Shown here in pieces: positions 24,508 through 36,620 of a stretch of DNA of 56,266 nt. The stretch's first letter is position 1. Every line of letters starts with the position of its first letter. Made by a program: the position numbers and the translations under genes. The notes under the pieces were generated by a model that saw only the letters and a list, made by a program, of their open reading frames with translations, searched no databases and was not told the origin of the DNA. The DNA is from Sphaeroforma arctica JP610 (taxonomy: Eukaryota > Opisthokonta > Ichthyosporea > Ichthyophonida), in contig NW_014040377.1 in the NCBI RefSeq assembly GCF_001186125.1, positions 64,818 through 121,083 of the forward strand, read 5' to 3'.

Positions 24508-25335
24508 TAGGGCTTGTTCATACTCTTATAACTGACAGGAAAATCACCAAGATAATTTTTGACAACATCCGGAATGCTATGGTGAGTATAAGTACAATTA
24601 AGGATCTAGTGCATACACGCACTCGCGCGCAACCAGAATGTGCTGCACTACTTAGTCCTGCTATATTTCTGGATGGAAGTCCCGGTTTCATCTACCGGTA
24701 GTCCCGCTATATTTCTGATCACTCTATCATCAGAATTATTGGATGGAAGTCCCGGTTTCATCTACCGGTAGTCCCGCTATCTTTCTGATCACTCTATCAT
24801 CAGAATTATTGGATCCTAGATCCAAAACCCAGTATTTGATAATCCTGGGTTTTGGGTTTAGGATTGGCTTTTCTGATAATCTGGACCCTGGATGCTATAG
24901 CCCCCCAACTTTATGCTTCTCAGCCTGCGTAGGAGTAAAAAGTGACATCTTATACGACTAGATTATCTAGAGGTTGGTGGTTTTGTACTGGGAAAAACTT
25001 ATCCCATAGCGGGCATAGGATGAAAAACCTGCCACCATTATCCATTCTAACAAATTACTTATTAAATTAATTTATCTAGATCCAAAACTCAGTATTTGAT
25101 AATCCTGGGTTTTGGGTTTAGGATTGGCTTTTCTGATAATCTGGACCCTGGATGCTATAGCCCCCCAACTTTATGCTTCTCAGCCTGCGTAGGAGTAAAA
25201 AGTGACATTTTATACGACTAGATTATCTAGAGGTTGGTGGTTTTGTACTGGGAAAAACTTAACCCTAGGGGGCATAGGATGAAAAACCTGCCACCATTAT
25301 CCATTCTAACATATTACATATTAAATTAATTTATA
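24508..25335. repeat. complex repeat block left of the chromovirus (Z-X-X-Y-Y)
   Basis: Three repeat types occur in order. Z (about 24,508-24,645) matches 33,681-33,818. X, about 70 bases including catctaccggtagtcccgct, is present twice (about 24,671-24,810) and again at 33,383-33,447. Y, about 260 bases starting gatccaaaacccagtatttg, is present twice in tandem (about 24,812-25,078 and 25,079-25,335) and in part at about 33,448-33,535. Copies are roughly 90% alike or better by eye. All are in the same orientation on both sides of the retroelement. Confidence 0.85.
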
Positions 25336-25400
25336 CTAAATAACATGAGTTCTCTACCACGCTCATCGGAGTCAGTATTGACCTGTGATCTCGGTTGATC

Positions 25401-28400
25401 TCAACCGACTCTTTGGTCCTTATCCCTCTGGTGTGTGGGCAGAGCATTCTTCAAGGTGAGAAAGGTGGGAGTGTCCCTTGGTGTCAGTGAAACTTGGCTA
25501 AGTTCCCCGCCTCGTGCGCTGCCTGTTGCTCGCTGATCTTTCATCGGTGCAGGTTGCTGTTGACTTCTTCGGCCTGAATTGCCTTTGCGTGCGTCGTTTG
25601 CGCTGTCGGTATATCGTAAAAATATCAGGATCTGCGATGTCTGATTCATGTGTCCAGGTGCGCTCTCCATCTGTCCATTGCAGTAGATAGTCCTGGGTTC
25701 CTCCACCTCTTGTGGATTCTCTGTGGTCCAGTATCGAGGAGAATTGAGTCTCTTCTGATGGTTGGACTGGGTTGTTGGTAGTGAAACCTTCTGATTCACT
25801 AGCCTTCTTGACGAAACCAATTAGCTCATCATTGACCGCGTTAGGAAATTCGGGGGCTCGAGTGCCATCAAATTTACGGACGAAATATCCGTTGCCCTCT
25901 TTGCTTGCTATCTTGTATGGTCCTCCATATGGTGCTGTCATTTTATTCATTTCACCTAGGTAACGAATCATCACAATGTCCCCTTCTTGGAAGTGTATAT
26001 ACTTCTCCTGATATTTGCGATCAAATGCTGCGCGCATTTTTTTCTTGATATTGTGCCACATTGGCATCTAGTTGTGGTCGTATTGACTCCTCTAGATTGT
26101 GTAGTCGTGTTTCCAATGTTATATTTGTACCAGGTGCACTGACTGTTGTGTCATAATTGGTAAGCTGGTTTTGTCCTCGTCCGTAGTACACATTGAACCT
26201 TGGTGATTTGTGTCTGCGTGATGAACGTAGGTTGTGGCCCATTTGTGCAAATGGGAGGCGTGAACACCAGTTGCCTGGATTTAGTTCAACAAATTTCCGT
26301 TGTAAGGGGATGAGATCTCTGTGCGAGCGCTCATTTGCTCCCATTATCTTGGGTTGATACGGTCTGGACACTAAGTGTTGTGACGGTGCTTGCTCAATGA
26401 TTTTTGAGATTATGTCATTCACATATTATGTGTCCTGATCAGTCTGTATGATTTGTGGAAATCAATGTTCGCACAGGATTGGAACTAGTGTTCTTGCAAT
26501 AGTGGCTGCCGATTTGTCCATCATCGGTCTAAGTATAGCGTATGATGAATATACATCTAGCCAAACTAGAACGTATGTGTTGCCCCTATTCGAGTCTATC
26601 AAGGGACCTATGGTATCCACTTGTATCCTGTCACTCGGAAATGCAGCGGTTATTGATTGTAAAGGGTGGAATCCCTTGTGGATTTTGTTTTTGAGACATG
26701 GTACACTGCCCTCAATGTATTGGTTGACATGTTCCTTTTGTCTAGACCATGTGTGGCCATCTAGGATGAGTTTGTTCACTGTTACTTCGACAGTGTAGTG
26801 ACCAATTGTGTGGTATTGAGCTATTAGTGTGGCTCTGTCTTCATACGTGATTGTGTCTGCAGGCTCATCTGCGATGTGTATGGGTGCAATGTTCACTGCA
26901 GGGTGCTTTAATTTTTGGTCAAAGTAAGGTGACTTTGTGCCTATCTTGGCTACTAATGTGACCCCCCATGGTATTTAGCCACAGGCTATTGTGCCGTTCT
27001 TTAGGAACTTGTTGTTTGTGTTTTCGACTATCATTGGATTTTGTTCTAGTAATGACAAGAATTTGGGAAACCACGTTGCGTTTGGGTAGTACGGGACACA
27101 TATCATGATGCTGTGGCTTCCTCTATGACCTTGTCAAACACGTCGGGTAATAGTTCCCAGGGAGGATTCGCCCATGCGTCTATTTCATCTGCCCACTTTT
27201 GTAGAAGCGCGTTTTGTTCTTTGGCGTAGAACTTTGCGGTTTGGGCATTGTGTGCAGCTGCAAATAAATCGATGGTGAATTTACCAAACAGCCCTTCTGC
27301 ATTTTGAAAGAATCGGGGATGTAATTTCCAGTCCATGGCAGATACTAAGATGGACATGTTTGTTTTTAGGTCAGTGCAATCTTGACCATTGTGTATGTGC
27401 TCGTAGGCTTCTTTCAACACATTCGATGTTTTGATGTTGAATTTGTCTTCGTGTAGTCTTGACAATCTGTCAGCAACTTCATTATCTTTGCCTGGCACGT
27501 GTATGATCGTGAAGTGGTGATGCAATGTTTTTGCTATCCACTTCGCGAGCATGGGATGCAGCGTTTGCTGCTTGTTCATCTGGCATAACGCTTTGTGATC
27601 TGTTCACAATGTTATATCGCCGCCTTTGATATATTCTGAAAAATGTTCCAGACTGTATACGAGTGTAATAACTCTTTATTATTTGTCCCATATCTTTGTT
27701 GTGCAGGATTGAGACCTTTTGAGAAATAGAGTATATCTCTTCTGACTCCATCTACGATCTGGAACAGACAACCTCCTATGCCATAGTCGCTTGCATCGTT
27801 CATGATCTGAAACGGTACCCCATCTACTGGGTACTCCAGAGTTGCTGAGCATGCAATGGCATCTTTGAGTTCTTCCCATTTCTTAATGAGCTCTGGTGTC
27901 CATAGTTTGGCTATATTTTGATTCAATTTTGCCCTTCATGAGATTGCGGAAGTGTTTCGTTATGTGTGCAAACTGCGGTATGTGGTCTCGCATGTAATTT
28001 GCTAGGCCGACTGCTCAATGTAAGTCACGTTTGGTTCTTGGTAAAGGCCAATCAATCACGCGTTTCTGTTTCTCCGGGTCTGTTTTGAGCCCTTTGATAG
28101 TTACTTTGACGCCTAATATATTGACGGTCTTGACTGCAAACGCGCACTTGTTGTGATTTAGCCTGAAGTTGGCCGCATTATGTCTTTTGACGACTTTACG
28201 TACTGTTTGTCTGTGTTCATCTTCTGTCATACTAGCGATGACTATGTCATCTGCATATACTTGTACTCCTTTAATGTCAATGAGGAGGTTGGCCATCTCT
28301 ATTTGGAATTGTGCTGTTAGCGAGTGCAGTCCAAATGGAACTGACTTGAATGAGTATTGTGCCCCTCTCCATGAAAATGTGAAGAAGTGTTGGCTATTCT

Positions 28401-30928
28401 CATGTACTTTAAAGTGATGGACTCCTCCTGCTAAGTCTAATTTGGAGAAGAAGTGCGCACCTTGTAGATTCTTTGGTAAGACGAATTTGTCTTGTTCATG
28501 TTGATAGTTTACTTCTCGTGAGTCGAAACATGTGCGGACCTTTTTTAACAGACCTGTCTGTTCTAATTCTCCTGTGGATAATAGTGGCAGGTTCACCTGT
28601 GTGGACGTTGTCCTTATGTATATGTGTCCATCTTTGACCCATTTCTGAACATTTTCATCTGTTTGTGGTATGTACTTGTGTGGAACAAAGTTCACTTTAG
28701 CGTGACGAATGTTCTTCGCTTTAACCTCTCGACTTGGGATTTCTACCACTGAGCCTAGTAAATTGCAGTGTACATCTGGTGGGATTTGACCATTTTGTTC
28801 CAACAAGTCTGAGAGTGATTCTCTGAATCCTTCTTGTTCATGTTCAGGGTCTTCTTCATGTGGTGTATGAAGTGATTCCCACTTGGCATCTGTTGGTAAT
28901 AATGGGTTGATTATGCCTGCTAAGTATATGCACAAGTATGGTAGAATGTCCATTCCTAATATGATTGGTGATTTCTTGTCTGGGAGGTCAAGTATCTCGA
29001 AGCAGTTTGAGGTTTTTCTGCCTCCGTAATTTATATCACATACTTCTGTGGAGCCTGTACGTTGTACTCTTGCATCTGATTGTGCAAGTTGCATGTATCC
29101 AGATTGCTGCACTTCGGTCCATGCAAGAGCGTTGTGCCCCTGAATATACTAATCCCGTTTTGTATGTGATGCCATTGATTTGTATGTTTATGTGCAATCG
29201 TTGGTCGCGTGGATTCGGAAGTAAAGAAATGGGTGTGTAATCAATATCATTCGCATTTATTGACAACGTTTCTTCATCAGTGTGTGCATTCACAATGTCT
29301 ACCATGTTTATCATGTTAGCTTCCGACCACCAAGCTTTTCAAAGCTCTTCATCCATCTCTATCTCTTTCACCTTGTTGCCATTGGTAATGGCCAACTGGT
29401 CAACATGGACAGTTTGATTCTGTTGCGCTGCTCGAGCTTCTGCCTTTAGACGATTGCTGTTCACCTTGTTGGGGCACTTGCTGAACGCATGTGGTGAGGG
29501 GTTGGCACCACAGTGTGGGCACGGTCGTGGACCTCGTGGTGCTGGTGTATCCGTGGCCTGTCCTATGGGACGGCCTCTGACTTGCTCTCCTGGTGGACCT
29601 CCACCTCTCGGTGCGCCTCCACAGCTTGTTGCTCCTCCCCCTCTGGGAGGGCCCCCCTGAAGTATTTCCAGTCTTGGGCGAGTGACGAGTGGTTCATACG
29701 CTAGTGCATTCTTCGCTCGCTTGGCTTCACGTTTGCGATTAGCTTGTGTTATTGTTGATTGTCTGATCATGTCTTCGGTGAGTTCATGAAATACCTTCTC
29801 TGAGATGTCAGATAAGTGCCTACTACTCCCGTCTGGTTTTGTTTGAGCCTTGATTATCTTGTCTGTTTCCGCTTGCAAACCAGACATGACCAGTACCTGG
29901 TAACGTGATGCTTTGAGGAGTAGCCAATTGATAGCCTCTCGCTCTGTGCCCTTGTAACGTTTCTCTAACTCAAACATTGTGTGACGTAGCCGTGCTGCTC
30001 GTACTTCGACATTCATACGAGTGTCATAGAAGTCGTTGAGCCACTTCTCCAGTAGGTAGTCTATTGGAGTGCGACGTAGGTTGTCAATGACTAATATGTT
30101 GTAGTCCTTCACATCAGTGAAGTCTTGCCAAAGCTGCTTGGTACTACGTATATTGTTGAGTGCAGTGCGCGATACTTCAGTGGCATCTGTCTGTCTGAGT
30201 AGTTCTTGTACTAGTGAGAGGTACTGTATCAACGGCATGTTTGTGCCCGCAAACAAGTCTTTGGCTACAGATACAAACTCAATTGTATCACGACAATCGG
30301 CCATGCTGATCTGTTTGCCTATTGGCCACATAGGGAACTCACTCATCTTGAGTAGTTTGTTCAGTTCTGGTTCTGAAGCTTTGTCCCCTTCGTGAGATCT
30401 CATTAGAGTTAACTCGCTCATAAAGTCACTGATCGCAATGCACTCATCGTGATCACTTTTGTCACAGTTCTTCATCTCTTTATTGTATAGCTATACTAAC
30501 CACTAATATATTACTGGTACTAAACGTTTGGGTTGTTGTTCATGGACTGCTTTGCGCAGTTTGTGAAACGCTCTGATGTCAATGGGGTCGTCCGCTGTTT
30601 GTGCGTACAACTTGTCTACTAATATGCCTGCTATGTAGTAGTTACTGTCATAGATAGTCTTATCTAAGACTATGTGACACTTACTCATCGCTGGATCCAT
30701 TGGAGCTCTTGCTGGTGTGGACTCATCTTCCATCTGCATAGCTCTCTCCACATTGTGTGGGGTAGATGTGCGTGACGATGTTTGCGAGACCGGCATTGTG
30801 CTTGTTGCTACTGGTCTTGTGTTGGCAGTGCGACTTGTGCTCCCTCTTGTGTGTGTACGGCTTGAGCTTACTTGTATGCGTAGGCTCCTTCGCGCTGCGC
30901 GTGTTCGTTGGTATGGTGCAGACGTCAT
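25401..30928 (-). mobile_element. Ty3/Gypsy chromovirus, broken copy (coding part)
   Basis: The minus strand reads in the Ty3/Gypsy order. A leading ORF (30928-30503) precedes gag (30475-29339), which has a zinc knuckle of the C-x2-C-x6-H-x4-C type and a Gly/Pro-rich stretch. Then come the protease region (about 29,314-29,036), reverse transcriptase with a YADD box and RNase H (about 29,112-27,103), integrase with its HH-CC zinc domain and catalytic core (about 26,896-26,021), and a C-terminal GPY/F-like module followed by a chromodomain-like segment (26,067-25,498). The integrase-after-RNase H order plus the chromodomain identify a chromovirus. Coding potential is still extensive, with roughly half a dozen breaks in pol, so it is moderately young but not intact. 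I could not find matching LTRs. Confidence 0.92.
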
Positions 30929-30959
30929 TGACTGTTCTATATGTGGCTGTGCTGATTGC

Positions 30960-33380
30960 AGGGCCTTGTGTTGGTGTGGCTTGAATTGCTCATGTTCGAA
31001 TTACCTGGGTTTATTTGGAGAGTTTTTGGTTTGAGACGATAAACCTGGGTTTATGATGGGTTATCGGTTGTAAACCTGGTTTCTCTTGTAACTTGGTTTC
31101 TGGAATTTTAAACCTGTAATTCAGTTTTATAAGTTTTTGTTATATTTTCTGTTTTATTTGAGTCTCGGTGATTTATGACTTTGAATTTTTCAGAAGAAAT
31201 ATGATTTTATTTGCCTTCTATGCTCGTATACAATTTCAGTCTAAGTGTACCTTTGTGATACCCTTTTGTATACGTGTAGTATTCCTTGTACCCCCTTTTC
31301 TTTGTATATCTGATGTTTATTGGTTTCTTATGAGTTGCTGGGTGTACTGCTATGCTTGTGCATGCTTGTGTAGGCCCACTTGCGATTGTGTGTACACGTT
31401 TATGATTCTTGGTTATGTGAATTGCCATCAATTGTTGGTGGATATATTTGTTCTCGCCTGTGTTGTTCGTGCGGGCATATGTGCCGTGTATTCGGATCAC
31501 TTCTCACGTGTTGAGTTTGTATTATGCTTGTCCTTAATTCGGTGTACGATGGTTTCTTTTTAATACATGTCTAGGTCGTGGACCATGTGAATGTTTTAGT
31601 GATGTGCTTGTGAATTGCTTCAATGGTGTGTTTGTTAAGAGCTTCTTGTATCGGGCAGTGTTTCTGCGACTAATATTGTTTTAGCTATCTTGTCCTTATT
31701 GAATTGGTTGTCCACTTTTAGTGGTAACGGGTGTAATTCCTTGTGATTTCCCTTGTATTCAAATGGTAGATGTATAGAAGTGATTTCACTTAGCGTCGGT
31801 GTTTCGAATCTGTCTCTGTAGTTGAGATTTGTTTGTTATCTCATAGGTGGTGTGCTTATGGACTGTTACTGTTTAGGTGGTGCTCCTAGGTGTGTTGTGA
31901 TTTTGTAATCTTCCTCGTCGATTTCGATTCAGATTAGGCTTCTGTGGTGTGCGAATCTGACTGTATTCCCTGTGAATGTGTTAGACATTCTTGTTCTTTT
32001 CTGTATCGCCTTTACACCGTTGTCTATTAGTTTCAATAAGCTCCGTTCTGATGTGTAATGCTTGTCTTATCTCTATGGTGTTGGAATGAGATCAGCTATT
32101 TAGGATTGAGTTGCGCACGCGTATGCTTCCCCTGCTCTGGGTTGTATTATCCTTTATCTAGCCAGTGTTTGTTACATATGTGCTTACCACTTCTTAATAT
32201 TTTCAGGCCTCCTTGTACTTACTTGGCTATAACTATTAACCCTCTATTTGATTGTGATCACTTGTGTAGATCACTTGTGTAGATCTGATTTGTTCGTGCT
32301 CTAATCTTATTGTTGTGGAGTTCTTAACTGTTACGTTACAACGTGGTTTTAGTTATTATTCTACCCCGTTTGTCCTGCATAATATTACTTGTGCGATTCA
32401 AGTTGATATTCTGTTTGCGGGTGATTTGATATCATTTATTTGAGTGATTTGGTCGGTGTATATGAATATGAAGTTATTGCTCGTGTCTGTATACACAACA
32501 CCACTCTGTTGATTCTTTAAGCATGTGAATATTGTTACTCTTGGTGTTTTCAATTAGACTTTCCTTTTCTGTGTTCAGTGCCTTGTGCTCTTGTGTGCAG
32601 TGTGCTTATTCTTCACGTGTATTGTACAAGTTCTTATTGGTGATGTTCAGGCGTTTATTTTTTGTGTGTTGGGGTGAGGTTCTTTAGCCTTGTGTGATTT
32701 CACTGATTTAGATTTTTACCTTATCTTTGAACCCAATGTTGGTGGTCAATATTTGTGGAACGTGTGTACGTGCGCGTCTTGTGTGCTATTTTCTAGACCC
32801 CCTTTTTGTACTGTCCTTCTTGTATGACACACTATCTTTTCTTTTCCCAACATTGATAAATAAATCACCTTGACACTTTTCTATTTTGTTTTAGAACTTC
32901 TGTTCACCTAATATGAATATAAGACACGTTATGTCTTCATACAGTCACATTGGTTGAAGGTCTTCACTTGCTCTGTTACAAGGGGAAACTGAGTCTTCTA
33001 TTCTCCTCGAACTAACTGGTCCTGCCGGTTCTCCATCTTCTCTTGTCTGAAGTTCCTTCTCAGCAGTGGGGAGCCTTCCGTCTTTCTTTCTTGGGCCCCT
33101 CATAGTTCTTCTGCCCACTTTGGCAATTCTCTTTCTCAATGCCTTATGGTCAATTATTCTTCCTTAGCTGATAGACTTACCGTGGTAAGGATATTGTTAA
33201 AAATGTAGAGTTTGAGAGTGGCTGATAAGATACGACCAGAAGAAACAATAGACCTCTTCTCAAGTGCGAATCCTACAGCTAGGTAGAGTCCTCGGCTGCA
33301 GGACTCGCATTGAGTCTTTATTTGTGTATAGTATTTTCTACACTAGATTCAATATTTACTCAAGTGTTTCTCTCACATGC
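30960..33380 (-). mobile_element. probable leader / 5' non-coding part of the chromovirus
   Basis: About 2.4 kb between the leading ORF and the right-hand repeat block has a visible strand bias: the plus strand is rich in T and TTGTG-like words, so the element strand is A/C-rich. No host exon or pol motif is seen. Its place upstream of gag suggests leader and possibly 5' LTR, but no matching sequence was found at the left end, so this is inference. A small 7-pair hairpin (GAGTCCT/AGGACTC) lies at 33286-33306. Confidence 0.45.
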
Positions 33381-33382
33381 GG

Positions 33383-34075
33383 GAGTCCCGGTATCATCTA
33401 CCGGTAGTCCCGCTATATTTCTGATCACTCTATAATCATAATTATTGGATTCTAGATCCAAAACTCAGTATTTGATAATCCTGGGTTTTGGGTTTAGGAT
33501 TGGCTTTTCTGATAATCTGGCCCCTGGATGCTACATCTGGTGTATCTTGCACCGACATTTTACCTGGCAAACTGGTAGTCCCAGAAAATGAAATTCGGGG
33601 GCTTTTCTTCGTCGGATTTTGTTTCGGGACTGAGACTCAATCAGAGGAGTTTGTAAAGTTTTTAGATTTCCGTCTTCAGTCTCTTGTCCATACTCTCATA
33701 ACTGACAGGAAAATCACCAAGATAGTTTTTGACAACATCCTGAATGCTAAGGTGAGTGTAAGTACAATTAAGGATTTAGTGCATACACGCACTCGTGCGC
33801 AACCAGAATGTGCTGCACAATTTTCTATATGTGAGCGGGATAGAGAGGGCCGCGATCCACTTATGCATCTTTCTTTCCATAGTCCTTCGGTGACGGAATT
33901 GTGTGCCAGGCACATTGGTGGGGTCTGGTGCATTTTGCACCGATATTTCACCTGGCAAACTGGGAGTCCCAGAAAATGAAATTCGGGGGTTTTTCTTCTT
34001 CGGATTTTGTTTCGGGACTGAGACTCGATCAGAGGAGTTTGGAAAGTTTTTAGAGTTCCTTCTTCAGTCTACACT
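33383..34075. repeat. complex repeat block right of the chromovirus (X-Y-T-Z-T)
   Basis: X (33,383-33,447) and a partial Y (33,448-33,535) match the left block. T, about 145 bases, occurs at about 33,535-33,682 and 33,923-34,070, a spacing of about 388 bases, with Z (33,681-33,818) between the two copies. T contains cctggcaaactg, cccagaaaatgaaattcggg and ttttgtttcgggactgagac. The frame open across this region is carried by the repeats and matches no known protein. Confidence 0.85.
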
Positions 34076-34259
34076 GGTGACTAAAATATGAGGAAGTTAC
34101 TATTAAATCCTTTAAGGGCTTTACGGTATTATATATGTGTTTATATGTACGTGCTTTCTACTTCTTTCTATTGTAATATTCATATGATCCTGTTATATAA
34201 GGATTTGATAATCGTAAATTGAGGCATAAATAAATGACTTTTTAGACTAAAAAAAAGAG

Positions 34260-34800
34260 TCACCCGTGTCAGGGAGAATTACAATTTATCAAAATGATGA
34301 TCGACTGACAATTTCCAGAAGGCCGTGATATATGCACGTTTTATCACTTTAAGGGCAACTTTGAAATAAATACGTTCATATACTAAAATAAACATAATCA
34401 CGGCTGGGACGCCGTTGGATGTGAAAGTGATAGCTTAGGGGGGCTCAAAGGGGGTTCTACAGTAGTGCATACAGATAAGAGAAAAACATCACGGCATAGT
34501 ACGAATCAAGTTTACGGTTTCAGTGATAAGTGGAATAATGTGTACTGAATATCAATGAAGGTTCATATGTGAGCACATTTAGATCGTCAAAATGAATGTA
34601 CTGAATATGAAAGGAGAAACAACCGCCATATATACGCTTCGTCACTTTGAGGGAAAATGTGAAAGATGTTCATATACTGAAACAAACGTACTTATAAATC
34701 TATAGTGAAGCACGGCTGTGCCGCCGTTTGAATTGGAAACGGAATTCTTGGGGGACTTCAAGGGTGCCTACAAATAAAGGAAGAGTACGTCACAGCAAAA
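34260..34800. repeat. two diverged copies of an approximately 300-base AT-rich repeat
   Basis: The series atatatgcacg, atcactttaaggg, ttcatatactaaaataaac, cacggctgggacgccgtt, ggggggctcaaaggg-ttctacag (34,330-34,460) recurs in order at about 34,630-34,770 (atatatacgc, gtcactttgaggg, ttcatatactgaaacaaac, cacggctgtgccgccgtt, gggggacttcaagggtgcctacaa). It is related to 23,940-24,270. Confidence 0.7.
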
Positions 34801-34996
34801 GCAAAGATATATTACAATATTGAGCCTGAAGTTCACGTACTTAAATATCCAAGTGAAGAGAGAGCGATTGCTTTTTGTCCGTGAACATTTGAACTTAAGT
34901 AACGCCGTTTGATATTTCTGTACTGAAAGTTGCTACAAACTCAACAATATAATTAACATTTTCCTCTAAATCTTTATACTAAATTACACTACGGAG

Positions 34997-35372
34997 TTGG
35001 CGATGCCAAATACCACAAAAGCTACTATATCCAGTGATCCCGGGATTCATATAGCAATAAAAAAAAATGACAATAATAAAGCTGACCATTCGCGCATCAC
35101 AACTTATATATTTCTAGAAATAATGCCCGATTATCCTATAAAGACACGTGCTTTCAACGACCTGGATGATGGCGAAGCTGAGGTTGCCGAGACTACTGAC
35201 AAACACTGAGTCAGATTTAAGTGGAGAACCAGGCTCGCATTCAGTAGAACATCAATGTTTTCCTCTGAAAGACTACATGAGCTGAGCGAATCAACACATG
35301 GGTCCCAACAGGAACACTATCGGCACTATCGTGGACATGGAATAATGGCGTGTACAAATTGGTGAGTTATTC
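34997..35372 (+). CDS. unassigned ORF region (70-aa frame, then a second open frame)
   Basis: A 70-residue frame (MAMPNTTKATISSDPGIHIA onwards) ends DDGEAEVAETTDKH at 35209. A second frame follows after a shift and stays open to a good GTGAGT donor at about 35361. The acidic, Ser-rich character is protein-like but no family is recognised. The two parts are not in one frame, and the 3' side runs into the damaged sequence around the gap at 35,649. It could be a decayed gene, a mobile-element fragment or chance. Confidence 0.25.
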
Positions 35373-35526
35373 AATTGCAACGATCGATTTTTCGAGTAAA
35401 CGGATATTATGGCGTAGAATAGCATTTACGAGATCAAATAGCGATTGTAAAAAACATATCCTCAAAACTCTAAAGTCTGTGCGAAAGTTCCTGTCCTCCC
35501 CCCTAATATTGTGGGGACTTCGATCG

Positions 35527-35790
35527 ACCCCCCCCCCCCCCCCGTCCCGTCCGTCGGACCGGGGGGGGGTACCGGGGGGGGGGACGGGGGGGGGTTAGGG
35601 GGGGGTAACGGGGTTAACGTTAACTTAACCTTAACGTTAACTTTAACGNNNNNNNNNNNNNNNNNNNNAACTAACTAACGTAGTCGGTAACGTACGTCGT
35701 CCTCCCTACCTACTATGGTCGGTCGTCGACCCCCGACCCCCCGTACCCCCGTCCGCGACGGACGGGGGACGGGGGGGGGGGAGGGGGGAG
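35527..35790. other. assembly gap (20 Ns) with suspect flanking bases
   Basis: Twenty Ns (35649-35668) are flanked on the left by runs of C and G up to about 20 long and on the right by C/G runs and simple words such as aactaactaacg and gtacgtcgtc. These 100-base flanks look like low-quality read ends rather than genome. Frames rich in Pro/Gly here should be ignored. Confidence 0.8.
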
Positions 35791-35808
35791 GTTTACAACA
35801 ATATTCCT

Positions 35809-36023
35809 TCGGAATAAATATGACAGAAGGAAGACTTGAAGGGTATCAAATAGTCATACCAGTAGGGGTCCCTTTTGGAGGTAGATATAAGTCAACGCAT
35901 AATATTATGTGGGGACTAAGTCACCCTGAAAGAGTTGGATCACCCGCAGCACTCGGTCGTCTCAATATACCACACCATGTATTGTATTTTAAAAGCCGTG
36001 ATACCCAGCTTATCTTCTTCTGA
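35809..36023 (+). CDS. unassigned ORF fragment right of the gap
   Basis: The frame is open from the bad sequence through about 71 residues (starting near FGINMTEGRLEGYQIVIPVG) to a stop at 36023. The last part reads PAALGRLNIPHHVLYF. Composition is protein-like but I recognise no family. The 5' end is lost in the gap, so the start is unknown. Confidence 0.3.
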
Positions 36024-36620
36024 TTTGTACTAGAGTATGTCATGACACGGTAAGACAATCGATCGACTTACAATAAACTCCCTATACAATTTACTGGAAT
36101 AAAAGATGCATACGACCGTGACTATGATTATATCCTACGTTGTGTGTGATAACATTACCGTTAAACATACGCACGTTTATTCCCTCAAAGATGGATAGGA
36201 ATAGCTTAATTTAAGTATATATGATCCCTGTAGAGACTTCCGAAGAGAAGGCACTCTTCCCAATCTTAGGAGTAAGTGTATGAGGGCACCTGACCTCCAC
36301 CAGTGTAGGAGGGGAAAGCAAAGTTTACTTTGCACTCCACCATCTACGATCCTATGAATAACTTACCTACTTTTATACTGTCTATGACAGTACAATAGAG
36401 CTTCGAAAATATAATTGAGTGCAAATAATACGTCATTCACTTATACGTGCATATATATAAAAGTCCCGTTGTATTGCTGTTCAGACAGATATTGTTCGTA
36501 GCTGTGAGTGGACAGTATGTCGTGTATATGAAGTCCTTTGCTATAATCAATAATATAGCAACGTAATTTTAACGTATCCATGAGTGCGAACACACAATAG
36601 ATACAAATATCTATGTCTAT
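36024..36620. other. no recognised feature
   Basis: About 600 bases without splice-supported coding or repeat structure that I can see. Confidence 0.5.

Noticed and set aside
24650-25335. Repeat block as the LTR of the chromovirus
   Set aside because: Units X and Y also occur on the right, but in multiple copies with a different order and truncation, and beyond the expected boundary, so they do not behave as a pair of LTRs.
29454-29704. Pro/Gly- and Cys-rich plus-strand frames
   Set aside because: They are antisense to the gag region of the chromovirus.
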